This document shows positions 1-11,425 of a DNA stretch of 64,000 nt, piece after piece (positions within the stretch are counted from its first letter, which is position 1; each line of letters opens with the position of its first letter). Below the pieces are notes generated by a model. That model saw nothing but the letters and a program-made list of their open reading frames with translations. It had not been told where the DNA came from and made no database searches. Position numbers and translations under genes: made by a program. This DNA comes from Macrotis lagotis (taxonomy: Eukaryota > Chordata > Mammalia > Peramelemorphia > Peramelidae), in NCBI RefSeq assembly GCF_037893015.1, contig NC_133658.1, forward strand, positions 172,999,579 through 173,063,578, written 5' to 3'.

Positions 1-1223
1 CAGATCATCTGCAAATAATAAATAATCTGGGCAAAATTAATTCTTCATACAGTTTGGTTTTTTCTTCCCCTGTGTGCATTGTTAGGTCCATCCCCTTTGA
101 ATGGCCTTGGACCTCACAGAGGAGGACCTATAGCATTCAGGGGTTGAAGAGATAAAAACAATGCATTTAGCAAATTGCATATAAGCAACCTCACATTTTT
201 TCCATTTGTGTCCTAGACAAAATATCTCCCTGATAATTGTGGACACTTTTAGACAACATAACCTCATATAGATGCTTCACTTTATATTAATCTTTCCATC
301 TTACCCCCAAGAATTCAAGGATGCTTCCATTGTCCATCTCTATAAAGGGAAATGGAATAGAGTGCCCTGTGACAGTCACAGGGGCATTTCTCTTTTAGTC
401 ACTGCTGGTAAGATTCTTGCCAGAGTCCTTCTCAATGGGCTGAATCCTTCACCTAGAAGATGTTTACCTCCCTGAGAGCCAATGTGGCTTCAGAAAGGGT
501 AGAGCATTTGCTGCCTGACAACTTCAGAAAAAAAATGCCAATAACAGAACAGAGGTCTCTATACAATGTTTATGGATCGATGCAAGGCCTTTGATATCAT
601 CAGTCACGAGGGTTTATGGAAAATTTGCCTGGAGTTCATCAGTACTATACATCAATTTCTTGACAGCATGTTACTCCAGTTCTAGATAGTGGAGGATGCT
701 CTAGAGATTTCCCAGGCATCAATCGAGTGAAACAAAGGTGTGTCCTTGCTCCCATTCTTTTTGGCCTGAGGTTTTCAACCATGTTTTCAAACACCTTCAC
801 TGAGGATGAACATGGCCTCAAGGTCATCTACTGCACTGATGGAAAATTCTTCAATTTGAAAAGGCTACAAGCCAAGAAGTGGAGGGAGTGGTGGTGGTGC
901 ATGATCTTCTGTTTGCAGATGATTGTACACTCAATGAAGCCTCTGAAGCTGAGATGCGACAAAGTGTGGATAAACTCTCTGCTGCTATGCTAACTTTGGT
1001 CTTACAATTAACATCAAGATAACACAGGTGCTCCATGAGCCAGCACCACTCTATCCATATGTGGAAACATTCAATACAGCAAATGGAGGTTTTAAGTACT
1101 GTGTACAAGTTCACTTACCTTGGCAGTGTCCTTTCCAAGGAGGTACACATTGACAATGAGGTTGACACTTGCATTGCCAGAGTTAGCACAGTATTTGGGA
1201 GGCTCTGAAAAAAATTATGAGAG

Positions 1224-1372
1224 GGGGCAGCTAGGTGGTGCAGTGGATAAAGCACCAGCCCTGGAGTCAGGAGTACCTGGGTTCAAATGCGACCTCAGAT
1301 ACTTAATAATTACCTAGCTGTGTGGCCTTGGGCAAGCCACTTTAACCCCATTTGCCTTGCAAAGAAAACCTA
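1224..1372 (+). mobile_element. tRNA-derived marsupial SINE inserted in LINE
   Basis: Near full-length copy: GGGGCAGCTAGGTGGTGCAG head, A-box-like TGGTGCAGTGG, B-box-like GGTTCAAATGC and A-rich tail. The target-site duplication AAATTATGAGAG flanks it (5' copy ending 1223, 3' copy ending 1390) and splits the LINE frame. Removing it restores the LINE reading. Confidence 0.93.
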
Positions 1373-1606
1373 AAAAAAAAATTATGAGAGAGAAGAGGTA
1401 TTAGACTGACCATTAAACTGGAGGTCTTCAGAGCCATTGTGTTGACTTCAATGTTATATGCCTGTGGAACCTAGACAGTCTACCAGTGCCATGTCAGGAT
1501 ACTGAATTACTTCCATTTAAATTATGTCTTAGGAATTTAATAATTTATTTTTATTTTACTATATTTTATTATTTAATAATAATTGAAGACATTTAATAAT
1601 GTCTTA

Positions 1607-1768
1607 GGGGGTGGCTAGGTGGCAGAGTGGATAGAGCACTGGCCCTGAAGTCAGGAGGACCTGAGTTCAAATCTGACCTCAGACACTTAATAATTACCTA
1701 GCTGTGTGGCCTTGGGCAAGCCACTAAACCCCATTTGCCTTGCAAAAAAAAATAAATAAGTAAATAAA
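1607..1768 (+). mobile_element. tRNA-derived marsupial SINE inserted in LINE
   Basis: Full-length copy with target-site duplication AATAATGTCTTA at 1595-1606 and 1769-1780. The tail is an A/T-rich simple repeat. Confidence 0.93.
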
Positions 1769-2305
1769 AATAATGTCTTAAGAAGATTCTAAAAAGTCAT
1801 TTGGCAAAAGAAGATAGCTGACACTGAGGTCCTTTCTCAAGTCAAACTTCCAAGCATTCCAACATTACAACAGAAAGTGAAACCACAATGGGCTGTCCCT
1901 ATTGTTCAATGCCAGGTGTACACTTGTCAAAAAGACTATTTTATGGAGAACACACACAGGACAAGTGCTCACAAGGGGGTCAGAAGTGATACTGGGATAC
2001 CCTGGAGGCCTCACTTAAGATTTTTAGACTTGATTGCACAGCATGGGAGACACTGGCACAGGACTGCCCAGCATGGCATGCCCTCATCAGTGAAGGATCT
2101 CCCCTCTATCAGGAAGGCAGAATTGAAGCAGCTCAAAGGAAACATGAGATACATAAGCTGAGTTACCACCCCATCTGTTCATATGGACAATTTGTGCCCA
2201 ACCTGGGGTAGAACATTCTGAGCTCATATTAGTCTGGTCATCTCTAACATAGTAATGTCATTTTCTTTTTTTTTTATCACAAAGACAAGAACCAATCAAC
2301 CATCT

Positions 2306-2525
2306 CCACTTTAAAAGTTTTATTGTTGTTGTTGTGCTCCAGTGTAGTAGTTAACGTAAGACTGCCCCTCTTTTGGGTATGGGCTTGATGACTACATGAA
2401 GGGCAAAGAACTAGATCTGAGAATCATCTCATTCCTGCTACCTGCATTGCTAGGCAATGTTTCATATCCCATTCCACAGTAAGTTCTAAATTGATAACAT
2501 GACATGAATAATAAAGCTCAGACCA
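2306..2525. other. Unassigned stretch after the LINE
   Basis: It begins with a short GTTGTT run near 2326. I recognise nothing else in it. Confidence 0.4.
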
Positions 2526-2838
2526 TGAAAAAATCCGAAGAGAATTAGATCAGGTACCTTTCACAACTATAGTAAGAATGAATGCTATCAAAAATAAAAT
2601 AAAGTAGATGATTTCCATTTACATGAAATTAAAACCATTTGCACTAATAAAAATCAATGCAAGGATAAGATAGGAATTCATTGATAGAAGGGAAATCTTT
2701 ATATCAAATATTTGTGATAAGGATCTTATATCCAAGATACATAGGATACTAATACATAACATCAGTCATACAATGAAAAAGCATCTATTAAGAGCTTATG
2801 TATGCCAGACACTTCTAAATCCTGGGGATGCAAAGAAA

Positions 2839-2839
<1 letters not shown>

Positions 2840-2890
<51 letters not shown>

Positions 2891-2904
2891 CATATATATA
2901 TACA
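2840..2904. repeat. (TA)n microsatellite
   Basis: About 60 bases of nearly pure TA with one or two G/C interruptions. Confidence 0.95.
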
Positions 2905-3587
2905 AATACATATATATTTGAAAAATTCTCTTACATATGCTATAAATATATATAGTATATATATCACTGAGAATTATTCAGAACATATCTTTAAAAATAT
3001 TCTATAATCTTACAAAATATTTCACCAAATCACAACTAATAAAAGAAAGGTATATTTAAATAACTCAAAGGTTAAACCTCATATACTTGGCAAAGACAAC
3101 AAAATAAGGAAATAGTGAATGATACTAAATGGGGCTACAAAAAGACAGACATGCTGAATAACTGTTGGTGGAGTTGAAAATGTTCCAACCATTCTGTAAA
3201 GTAGCATGGAATCTTGCTAAGAAGGAGACTAAAATGTACATACCCAGAAATCTCACTCTTGGGTACATATATCTCTCATGGATCAAAGATAAAAAGATTC
3301 CATATATACCAAAAATAGAACAGCACTTTTTATATAAGATAGAACTGGAAGCAATTCTAAAGCAAAGTAATGCAGTATCATAGAATTATGTCTATTGATG
3401 GGCAAGGTTAAGGAAATTGTGAAACATTAATATATTGCAGTTAATATAATGCAATTATTGTAATGCACTGTGAGAAGTAATATGAAAAACTGAGAGAAGC
3501 AAGGCTTGCATAAAGGGCTTGCATAAAGCTTTACTTAGGGAAGTAAAAAGAACTAGGAAAACTAAACATTTAAATAATGGAAATGAA

Positions 3588-3737
3588 GGGGCAGCTAGGT
3601 TGCTCAGTGGATAGAGCACCAAACCTGGAGTAAGAAGAACTTGAGTTCAAATTTGACCTCAGACACTTAATAATTACCTAGCTGTGTGGCCTTGAGCAAT
3701 CACTTAACCTCATCTCCTTGTTAAAAAAATAATAATA
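3588..3737 (+). mobile_element. tRNA-derived SINE, first of a head-to-tail pair
   Basis: Diverged copy (TAGGTTGCTCAGTGGATAG head, AGTTCAAATTTGACC B-box region) with an AATAATAATAA tail. The sequence AATGGAAATG lies just before it. Confidence 0.9.
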
Positions 3738-3745
3738 AGGGAAAT

Positions 3746-3893
3746 GGGGGCAGCTAGGTGGCGTAGTGGATAAAGCACCGGCCTTGGAGTCAGGAGTACC
3801 TGGGTTCAAATCCGGTCTCAGACACTTAATAATTACCTAGCTGTGGCCTTGGGCAAGCCACTTAACCCCATTTGCCTTGCAAAAATAAAAAAA
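3746..3893 (+). mobile_element. tRNA-derived SINE, second of a head-to-tail pair
   Basis: A younger copy than its neighbour, with GGTTCAAATCC intact. The element is followed by AATGGAAAT, which matches the sequence before the first copy. Confidence 0.92.
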
Positions 3894-4399
3894 ATGGAAA
3901 TAAAAAGTATAATAACAATAACAAAAACTGCATTCCATAACTTCAGCAAAAAACTTATCCCCAGAGAAGAAATGAGAAAATGTGCTTCTTTCCTTTCCTT
4001 GCTAAGGTGGGGGGGAGCTTATGAATCAGTGTACATTCTGGCAGATTCAAATGATGGTGTGTTGATTAGTTTCGCTGAACAGCTTTATTTTCTCCCTTTT
4101 TATTAAAGAATGTTTTGATGAGTAGGGAAATAAGAAGTAAAAACAATCTACTGGAATAACTGATGTATGGGGTGAGAGATCAGATCATTGTTGTGGTCAT
4201 TGTGGATAGTTTTCTTGGCTCTGTTTATTTCATTCTTCTCTAGGCCATGTAAATCATTATTTGTTCCTCTATATTCAGTGCTTCTTACAGAACACTAATA
4301 TTCTACTACCTTCATATACCATAATTCATATGGTCACTGTGTTCCTCAATGAGTATCTAATTTGTTGCTAATTCTTTACTTCCATAAAAAGTGGTGATA

Positions 4400-4402
<3 letters not shown>

Positions 4403-4447
<45 letters not shown>
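4403..4447. repeat. (TA)n microsatellite
   Basis: About 45 bases of perfect TA. Confidence 0.96.
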
Positions 4448-4449
<2 letters not shown>

Positions 4450-4699
4450 TTCTTATCAATGATTTCCTTGAAGATCTAAGTAAAAGGAATCTCTGGATCA
4501 AAGAAAAAAAGATATTTTAGTAACTTTGCATATTTCCAAATCATTTTCAAAATGACTGTACTGAGTCAAAGCTCCACCAACATTGTACTGGTATGTCCAC
4601 GTTCCCACAAGCCTTCCAGTGGTGACTATTCCCATCTTTTGTCTTCTTTGCCAGTTTTCTGAGTATGAGATGAAAATTCAGAGACACTTTGACCTGAAT

Positions 4700-4945
4700 T
4701 TCACAGTAGGTAAGAGCATTGGACTTTAGGTCAGAAAGACTTAAGTCTGAACCTTGCCTCAGACACTTATTTGTTTCACAACTCTGGGAAAGTCACTTAA
4801 CCTCTCTATGTCTTAGGTTCCTCATCTTAAAAATTAGGGAAAATAATAGATCCTACCTCACCAGGCTGTTGCAAGAATCAAATGTAATAACATGTATAGC
4901 ACTTTGCACACTTTAAACACTATGTGAATGTTAGTTGCTATCATT
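4700..4945 (+). mobile_element. Core-SINE (MIR/MAR1-like)
   Basis: tRNA-like head (GGTAAGAGCATTGGACTTTAG), CTGGGAAAGTCACTTAACCTC, GTTCCTCATCTTAAAAATTA, and the 3' half ending GCACACTTTAAACAC...GTTAGTTGCTATCATTA. This is the usual order of a full-length core-SINE. Confidence 0.8.
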
Positions 4946-4993
4946 AGTTTTGTTATTATTATTTCTCTTATTATATACCTTTCTTTCTTTCCC

Positions 4994-5146
4994 TTTTTTT
5001 TTAGGTTTTTTGCAAGGCAGTAGGATTAAGTGGCTTGCCCAAGGTCACACAGCTAGGTCATTATTAAGTGTCTGAGGTCAGATTTGAACTCAGGTACTCC
5101 TGACTCCAGGGCCGGTGCTCTATCCACTGTGCCACCTAGCCACCCC
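4994..5146 (-). mobile_element. tRNA-derived SINE, minus orientation
   Basis: Poly-T start, then the reverse complement of the standard SINE, ending GCCACCTAGCCACCCC. An imperfect target duplication (TTATTATATACCT / TATTATATATCTTT) flanks it. Confidence 0.93.
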
Positions 5147-5217
5147 TATTATATATCTTTCACAGCAATTTGGGGTGGGTAGGTGAAATTCATAACCTGA
5201 CAAGGGCTAGAGGATAT

Positions 5218-5350
5218 CAAAATATTTATAGAGAGCTTTAAAGGCTTATAAAATGTGATCTAACTCGATTCTCACAATAATTCTGTGAGATAACAATTGT
5301 TATTATCCCCATTTGTAGATAGGAAACAGGCTGAAAGAAATTAAGTGACC
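5218..5350 (+). mobile_element. MIR/MAR1-type SINE fragment
   Basis: TATTTATAGAGAGCTTTAAA, TTCTCACAATAATTC, CCCCATTTGTAGATAGG and AATTAAGTGAC fall in the order of the MIR/MAR1 consensus. Confidence 0.65.
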
Positions 5351-5389
5351 TGATGAATTCAGAGAAAAATAAAAAGATTTATGTGAAGT

Positions 5390-5770
5390 CTAGAGAATGA
5401 AGACAATATGCACAATGGAAGTGGAAAGAAAAAGAACAAAAAAAAATCAAAACTGAATGTTGTGAAATTAAAATAACCAAGCCTGGCACCAAATAAATAT
5501 ATTTATATGTGCATAAATCACATTTTAAAGGCATGACCACATACACATACTCCTTTGTAGATGTGGGAGTCCATGGTTATAGAACATTACATATAACATC
5601 AGACTTTTTCAAAATATAGACAGATTTTGCTAAAAAAAGATGTCTTCCTCTTTTTTATTTTTTGTTCTAAAAGATGGTTCTCTGGGAAAGGAGTGAGAGA
5701 AAAATACAGTGGGAAATGCAGGTGATAGAAAAACAAGACTAATAAAAGTCTATTTAATTGTTTTTAAGCA
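5390..5770 (+). mobile_element. L1-type 3' end fragment
   Basis: ACAATGGAAGTGGAAAGAAA, AAATAACCAAGCCTGGC and GATGGTTCTCTGGGAAAGG resemble the 3' untranslated end of marsupial L1, closing with AATAAAAGTC. Confidence 0.5.
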
Positions 5771-6734
5771 AAATTCCAGTCTTCTCATTGGCAGTTCCCT
5801 ATACCAATTAAATCACAGGACTAGCCAAAAATTAATAATAATTTCCCATAACTTTAAACTTTTATATCCTACGATTAGCTAACAATTATATGCTGGTATA
5901 CTATAAAAATATATTTTAGTTTTTCTTCCCAGCTAAGGTACTTAATAAATTCTTAATTATTGAAATGAGATGATTGGAAATGTTTGGATACTGCTTACCT
6001 TTTTAATATTTAGTCCTCCAAAGAAAAAAGTAGTTATCATTTGGAAAATAAATCTTTTACTAAGTATTTATTTTAATGCCAAGGAAGCATGAGGCTCTGA
6101 TGCACATTTTGACTTATCCTAGAAGGACCTCTAGAGGTTTGATGAAATATGTAAGAACAAATATCTTCTAGCAAAATTTCTCAGTTGGATGGGGGAAAAT
6201 ACAAAACAACTATGTCCCAAAAAGTACAATTCCATTTTAAAGGATCTTCCTTTCTTTTCAACATATTCATGCATGATAATAAATAAAGGAATCTCTCTTT
6301 ATTATATAAATCTCCTAACAGAAATATAACCCTTTTTCTATTCCTTCTTCTACTGTCCTTCTTATGAAGACAGAAGCCCTTGCATGTGAATCTGCCACTT
6401 GAACAATGGCCCTCAAAGTGCTCCCTAGATACTGGCAATGTAGGCTTCAATTTCCTGGATCAGTATGTTGGGGCACCTAAAAAAGGTTAATTAGTCTTCC
6501 ACCTTGTTTAATTTCTGACTTGGAAAAGGAAAGCAAAAATGATAGTTACCATGGAGGAGAGAAAAAGGTAACTGGAATACAGATACACACACACACACAC
6601 ACACACACCTCACAAAAACATTCACAAATTACACATCATCACCACTGTTTATCATCTGAATGTCTCAGATTAAAATGTATTATCCTTGAATTTGTTCTTA
6701 CTTTTCCATTTCACTTTGCATGTATAGATGTATT
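5771..6734. other. Unassigned AT-rich stretch with (CA)n at 6584-6608
   Basis: Apart from the 25-base CA repeat I recognise no gene or repeat family here. Open frames of 89-95 codons on either strand show no family resemblance. Confidence 0.5.
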
Positions 6735-7190
6735 GTTATTTGTCCTTCATTTTCAGAGATATCACAGGTTGATATCTTGTCTCTTATTTGGATTTAATTG
6801 GATTTAAGGGAGGCAGAGTTCCATAAAATCATCAGCCTCAGTCTCTCTTTCAGAGCCACTGAAGTCCCGTGACAAGACAATTGGTAATTGCCCAGTGACC
6901 CTGAGGTCTTCAATGTTTGACAAAGCTCTAAGCACTCCACTGTGCCTGCTTTATCCACCATCATAGCCACTGGAACAATTTTTTCTTATTCTCTCACTTT
7001 TCTGGATGAAGTCTTTACACTCTGCTAAATCACCAATGATTTTGAGGCTTATTGTTTAGCCCATCTACTGAGATAGTTCACAAGCTACAGCTTCTTGGAG
7101 CCACAGGTGAGAGTGCCAGGTAGGTACCAAAGGTGAATAAACAGCCATGAAAAGGGCTCAACAAACCCTCACATAGAGGTTCTAGTTCTC
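6735..7190 (-). mobile_element. LINE-tailed repeat (RTE-related), minus strand
   Basis: It starts with TTTGTCCTTCATTTTCAGAG, the reverse complement of the LINE 3' tail. GGATTTAAGGGAGGCAGAGT, TCAGCCTCAGTCTC and GAAGTCCCGTGACAAGAC follow. The same order is seen at 9530, 12230, 25850 and 62790, and in plus orientation at 24215. Confidence 0.65.
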
Positions 7191-7214
7191 CTTAAATACC
7201 CCTTACACACCTGT

Positions 7215-7960
7215 AGAGAAATAAATTAAATCAAATCACCAAATATTTAATGATGGGTCTACTTTATATATGGCATTGTGTTAGGAATGGTGTAGGACTA
7301 TAAAAGCACATATACAACCTCAATGCTCAAAAAACTGACAATTTGGCTGGGAGGGATAAGACAAAAGCAACTATTATTAGAGTTAACTAATAGTTCAAAA
7401 CAATAATATACTCAACATTATAAAGCAGCACATGATTAATGAAAAGTAATGTGTTTTAATAGTTAAGAGCTCTGCATCAGGAGTCTGTGAACCTAAATTA
7501 AGAAGTTCTTACACTTATTACCTGTGAACTTACATTATTCACTTTCCTTTCTGTGACTCAGTTTCCTAATCTATAACTTTAAAGGGACTGGATTAAGAGG
7601 ATTTCTAAGGCCCTTTCTAGCATTAAATCCTGTAGGGAAAAAAATCCATAGGAGATTAAAGAGAAATCATTATGGCTTTACTTTGCCTAGAAAGTCTTCA
7701 TAAAGGAATAGGGATGTGAAATGGAACTTAAAGAGTGAGAGAGGCAAAGAGAGAACAGGGGGAAAGAACTACAGGTGAGGAAAATGGTGTGAGCAAAAGT
7801 AGGAGATGGGAAGATAAGAGATATGTTATAGGAAACCATGAGAAAAAACAGTTGATTTTAAAAAAAGATGGAGAGTTGGAAATAAAACTAAAAAAATTAG
7901 AGCAAGAGTAGATAATAGAAGGCTTTGAATTACAGGACAGCAGATTTTACCAAATCGTAG
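7215..7960 (-). mobile_element. Antisense L2 3' region, split by a core-SINE
   Basis: The opening TATTTAATGATGGG...GGCATTGTGTTAGG and the later GAAAATGGTGTGAGCAAAAG...GAAGGCTTTGAATTACAGG follow the reversed L2 3' end. A MIR-like SINE (about 7455-7645, plus) sits inside. Confidence 0.55.
7455..7645 (+). mobile_element. Core-SINE (MIR-like)
   Basis: GTTAAGAGCTCTGCATCAGG head, CTCAGTTTCCTAATCTATAA, GGACTGGATTAAGAGGATTT and GGCCCTTTCTAGCATTAAAT fall in MIR order. Confidence 0.7.
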
Positions 7961-7999
7961 TTTTAAGGTTGATGAAAACTCAGTGATCAGATATCTACT

Positions 8000-8335
8000 G
8001 CACCTCATCCCTGAAAATGATCATCAAGTTTCAGCTGAAGATTTCCAACGAGGTGGAACCCAGCACCTCTCAAGGCATCTGAGTACACTTTTAGATATTT
8101 CTAATTTTTAAGAATTTCTTCCTAACTTCTACTCCCATTGTCCTGATTCTGTCCTTTGGAGTCAAATGAAATAAATCTAATCTCTCTTCTATGTGACAGC
8201 CCTTCAAATACTTGAAGACAGATATCATGATCCTGGCTAATCATCCCCAATTTCTTCACCCAACCCTCACATGACATGGCCTCAAGACCCTTAACTACAT
8301 TGATTTCCCTTTTCTATATTCTCTCCAAAAACAAA
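8000..8335 (-). mobile_element. L3/CR1-type LINE 3' fragment, antisense
   Basis: TCTTCTATGTGACAGCCC followed by TTCAAATACTTGAAGACAG, and later CTTCACCCAACCCTCACATG, are the reverse complement of the well-known L3/CR1 3' end. Confidence 0.7.
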
Positions 8336-9439
8336 CTTTATCTCTGTTTAGATATAGCCGAGGAAGTATGAATTTCACGTCACCATCTTAATGAGTCCTC
8401 TCTGTTTCTTTCCAATGAGCAAAAAGTGCCTACTGTATTTTGTCATTTGGTGGCGGGTATAAGGGAAGTATATATGATTCATTCTGTAACAGTGCTTCAA
8501 AGCTACTAAAAGAGCATTTTGTGGATAGGTTACTTTGAAGAGAAGACAGAAAAAATAAACACTTGAGAAATACAACAATGACTGATAGTTAAGAGTACTG
8601 AACTCTGTATTCATATGGAAAGCAGAAAATGAGAAAGTTCTCTTCCACATTTTGGATAAAGTATTGTTTACTTTCCTTTGGTGGTTTTCTATAAATTAGA
8701 GAGGGACATTGCTGAATATTATCATATAAATATTGAGAAACAGTGAGTTAAAAAGGAATTTTAATGACTTTGTGATTTAGAGTTTAATAACTTTTTCCCA
8801 AGTCATTCAAAATAACTTAACAAAATGTCTTTGGAAGGATATCTTGTCCTAAAACAATCTCTGCAAAGGGAGAAGACAACATATGCAGGCATCCCAAAAG
8901 CTTTAGTGCAGTTTTAGGATTTAATGAAGACTTCAGGGACAACCTATACCGTGTTCTAATAAACCGGTTTTATAGATATGAAGTCTTATAGAATTGCTAA
9001 TATAGAAAATGAATCTGTTTATAAAGTGAAAATTTAAGGAATTACAAGTTAGAGAACATCGTATGTTTTACAGTATCAGTCACTGCTAGTGAAACATTAT
9101 ATTGGAGCCCAGCAAAACTCCCAAGTGCAATCCAAACAAATTAAAGTATAATTGAGAAATGATTAACAATATAAATAAAAATACAATATAGCTAACTTAT
9201 GATTATCTAAGCCAAAATGCTGCTCCCGGGGAATTATTTTTATTTGTTTGACACCATTATATTGAATGATCCAACTAAATAATAAGCACATAGCCCTCTT
9301 TCTATAAGAAGTGTGATTACAGAGGCTAGGCTTTCCACATGTGGTTGAAATAAGCTTAGTCTTCCATACCAGTTCCACACTATACCTTTGTTCTTGTCAG
9401 TCACCAAACTATTCCAATTTCCCTTTCTATGTTTTCTTC
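8336..9439. other. Mostly unassigned; possible mariner MITE end at 8889
   Basis: CATCCCAAAAGCTTTAGTGC at 8889-8909 resembles the inverted repeat of a Tc1/mariner MITE, but I could not find its partner. No gene is visible. Confidence 0.35.
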
Positions 9440-9545
9440 CCCCAGTAGAAGAATGCAAGTTCCTGGAGGACAGGAATATTCTAGTTTGATTCTAAAGTAT
9501 TCCTGGTGTTTTACACACTGTTTAGCACAAGGTAAGCACTTAACT
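9440..9545 (+). mobile_element. L2 3' end fragment
   Basis: GAATGCAAGTTCCTGGAGGA then TTTAGCACAAGGTAAGCACT is the L2 3' terminal motif order. Confidence 0.55.
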
Positions 9546-9900
9546 TTGTGGTGGTGTTGTTGTTGTTGGTCCTTTGTTTTCTTTTACCCTTCCTTGTAAA
9601 TTGGATTTAAGTGAGGCGAAATTAAACAAAGTCATTAGCCTCACTATCTCTTCCAGAGTCATCAAAGTCCAGGGGCAAGACAAAATTAAAAATGACTGGT
9701 GATGGCCCAGGATGCAGTGGAGAACCTTGGAATCTTTGATGTCTGACCAAGCTCCAAATCCTCCAACTGCCTTGCTGGACATTGGGACAAATTGTACTCA
9801 TAGGAAAAAAAAATATTTACATGCTTGAGGTGGATATTCCCCTGATTTTCCATTGGGTTTGAGACCTATTCAGTTATACTCAGACTGCTAAGATGGCTTA
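9546..9900 (-). mobile_element. LINE-tailed repeat (RTE-related), minus strand
   Basis: A GTTGTTGTTG simple tail, then TTGGATTTAAGTGAGGCGAA, TTAGCCTCACTATCTCTTCC, GTCCAGGGGCAAGAC and GGTGATGGCCCAGGATGCAG. It is a well-preserved copy of the family seen at 6735 and 12230. Confidence 0.7.
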
Positions 9901-10288
9901 TTGGGGTCTGGCCATTACAAATGCTATACCTTAATAAATGCTCTATCAAATGAGTTGACAGATATAAACCTTAAAACTATGTGAATGTTAGTTATTGTTA
10001 TTGTTTTACTATTATTAAAATTACTCAACTACCATCTTGGATTTGTGCTTTAATTAATGTATGTGTTCCAACTCTCCATACTTGTCCATCCTATGCAACT
10101 TTTGTTCATACTCTTCCATAATTATGCACAACTTATGATCAGGAAGTTTTGATGCTGTCAATAAAAATATTCTGGGGGCTGGTCTTGCTTTCACCTAACT
10201 TTACAAGAAGAACCATAGAATAGATACATTGTCCACCAATTATTTCTAGCTCTCATCACATGATAAGTTTTCAGTCATATAATTCTTT

Positions 10289-10439
10289 TTTTTAGGATTT
10301 TTCCAGGTAAATGGGGTTAAGTGGCTTGCCCAAGGCCACACAGCTAGGTAATTATTAAGTGTCTGAGGCCGGATTTGAACTCAGGTACTCCTGACCCCAG
10401 GGGCAATGCTCTATCCACTGCGTCACCTAGCCATCCCGC
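10289..10439 (-). mobile_element. tRNA-derived SINE, minus orientation
   Basis: Full-length reverse copy with perfect target duplication CATATAATTCTTT at 10276-10288 and 10440-10452. Confidence 0.95.
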
Positions 10440-10499
10440 CATATAATTCTTTCAAAATATTGTTATCATTATCATCATTATCATCATTATTATTACCTC

Positions 10500-10795
10500 A
10501 TTCAGATGACCCTGGACAACTCACTTAAACACTGTCTGCCTCAGTTTCCGTAATTGTAAAATGAGGGTAGGGCAGGAGTCTTCTTAAGTTCAAATCTGGC
10601 CTCAGACACTTACTAGCTATATGACCTTGGTCAAATCACTTAACCCTATTTGCCTTAATCCTTTATCTATAAAATGAGTTGGGGAAAGAAATGCCAAACC
10701 ACTCTGGTACTTTTGCCAAGAAAATCCCATATGGGGTCATGAAGAGCTAATAAAACTGATGTGAATGAACAGCAACAATCACAGTCTAGCACTTA
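10500..10795 (+). mobile_element. Core-SINE, long type ending in AACAGCAACAA
   Basis: Two overlapping SINE-like heads; the second gives CAAATCTGGCCTCAGACAC and TTAACCCTATTTGCC. The 3' half is AAAATGAGTTGGGGAAAG...TTTTGCCAAGAAAATCCC...GGTCATGAAGAGC. Confidence 0.75.
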
Positions 10796-11164
10796 GTTGG
10801 CACTATATAACTACTAGCTATTATTATCATTAATAGTTTCTTATTTGCTACAGTCTGTTTAATTCATTATATGCCTCTCTATTGCCCTCTAACTGACATT
10901 AATTTTTAATTTTCCAGAGACCATATTGGCTCTTGTAATACTACATGTAATACTACCAATGAAAATTGGTATTAAAAAAGATGGGTCTTGATTTCTGAGA
11001 GAAGTATGAAATTATCAAAGGAATTTTAGAATTTATCATATCCAGCCTGAAGTTTGCATGAGAGAAGCCATAAGCGTTATCTAACTGCATGTTATAAGAA
11101 AAGGGACCAAATTTGTGTTTTCATTGATCTTGGGAACTCCTGAAACAAGAAATTCCTATTCATT

Positions 11165-11290
11165 CAAAGAGTCATCAAAGTCCAAGGGCAAGACAAAAGT
11201 CAAAATGATTGATGATGACCCAGGATAAAGATACCTTAGAGTCTTTGATAGCTGACCAAGTTCCAAGCACTCCAGTTACAATTTAGAATC
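11165..11290 (-). mobile_element. LINE-tailed repeat fragment
   Basis: AGAGTCATCAAAGTCCAAGG, GGCAAGACAAAAGTC and GATGATGACCCAGGAT match the inner part of the repeat at 9546. Confidence 0.6.
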
Positions 11291-11299
11291 TTAGGGAGT

Positions 11300-11425
11300 T
11301 GCCCAGGACACTGAGAGTTAAATGACTTGTCCAGGGTCACATAAGTAATATATGTTGGAGGTAGAACTTGAACCTGTATCTTTCAGATGCTCAGGTCAAA
11401 TCTCTGTCCAACGCATATCCCACCA
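11300..11425 (-). mobile_element. MIR-type SINE fragment, antisense
   Basis: AAATGACTTGTCCAGGGTC, ACATAAGTAATATATG and AACTTGAACCTGTATC fit a reversed MIR core and tRNA half. Confidence 0.6.

Larger units (their letters stand above)
265..2305 (+). mobile_element. Dead RTE-like LINE, 3' half (reverse transcriptase to 3' end)
   Basis: Scattered frames read as non-LTR reverse transcriptase: PQEFKDASIVHLYKGKWN, RGISLLVTAGKILARVLLN, then VKQRCVLAPILFGL, DGKFFNLKRLQAK, and the catalytic FADD at 912-923. Next come KFTYLGSVLSKEVHIDNEVD and a C-terminal LCPTWGRTF finger-like motif near 2190. Frameshifts and stops are numerous, and two SINEs interrupt it. The 5' part (endonuclease) is missing. It is the same family as the copy at 24.2-30.0 kb. 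The exact clade (RTE/BovB-like) is my best judgement. Confidence 0.85.
2525..4190 (+). mobile_element. Degenerate L1-type 3' region, interrupted
   Basis: It reads like the 3' part of marsupial L1. Near 2600-2760 there is an ORF2-like stretch (FPFT, then K-rich, EFIDRREIFIS). At 3165-3240 there is the GGTGGAGTTG...CCAACCATTCTG segment. At 3960-4100 there is AGAAGAAATGAGAAAATG followed by GTTTCGCTGAACAG. Interruptions are an antisense L2 end (about 2770-2845), a TA tract and a SINE pair. Confidence 0.6.
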
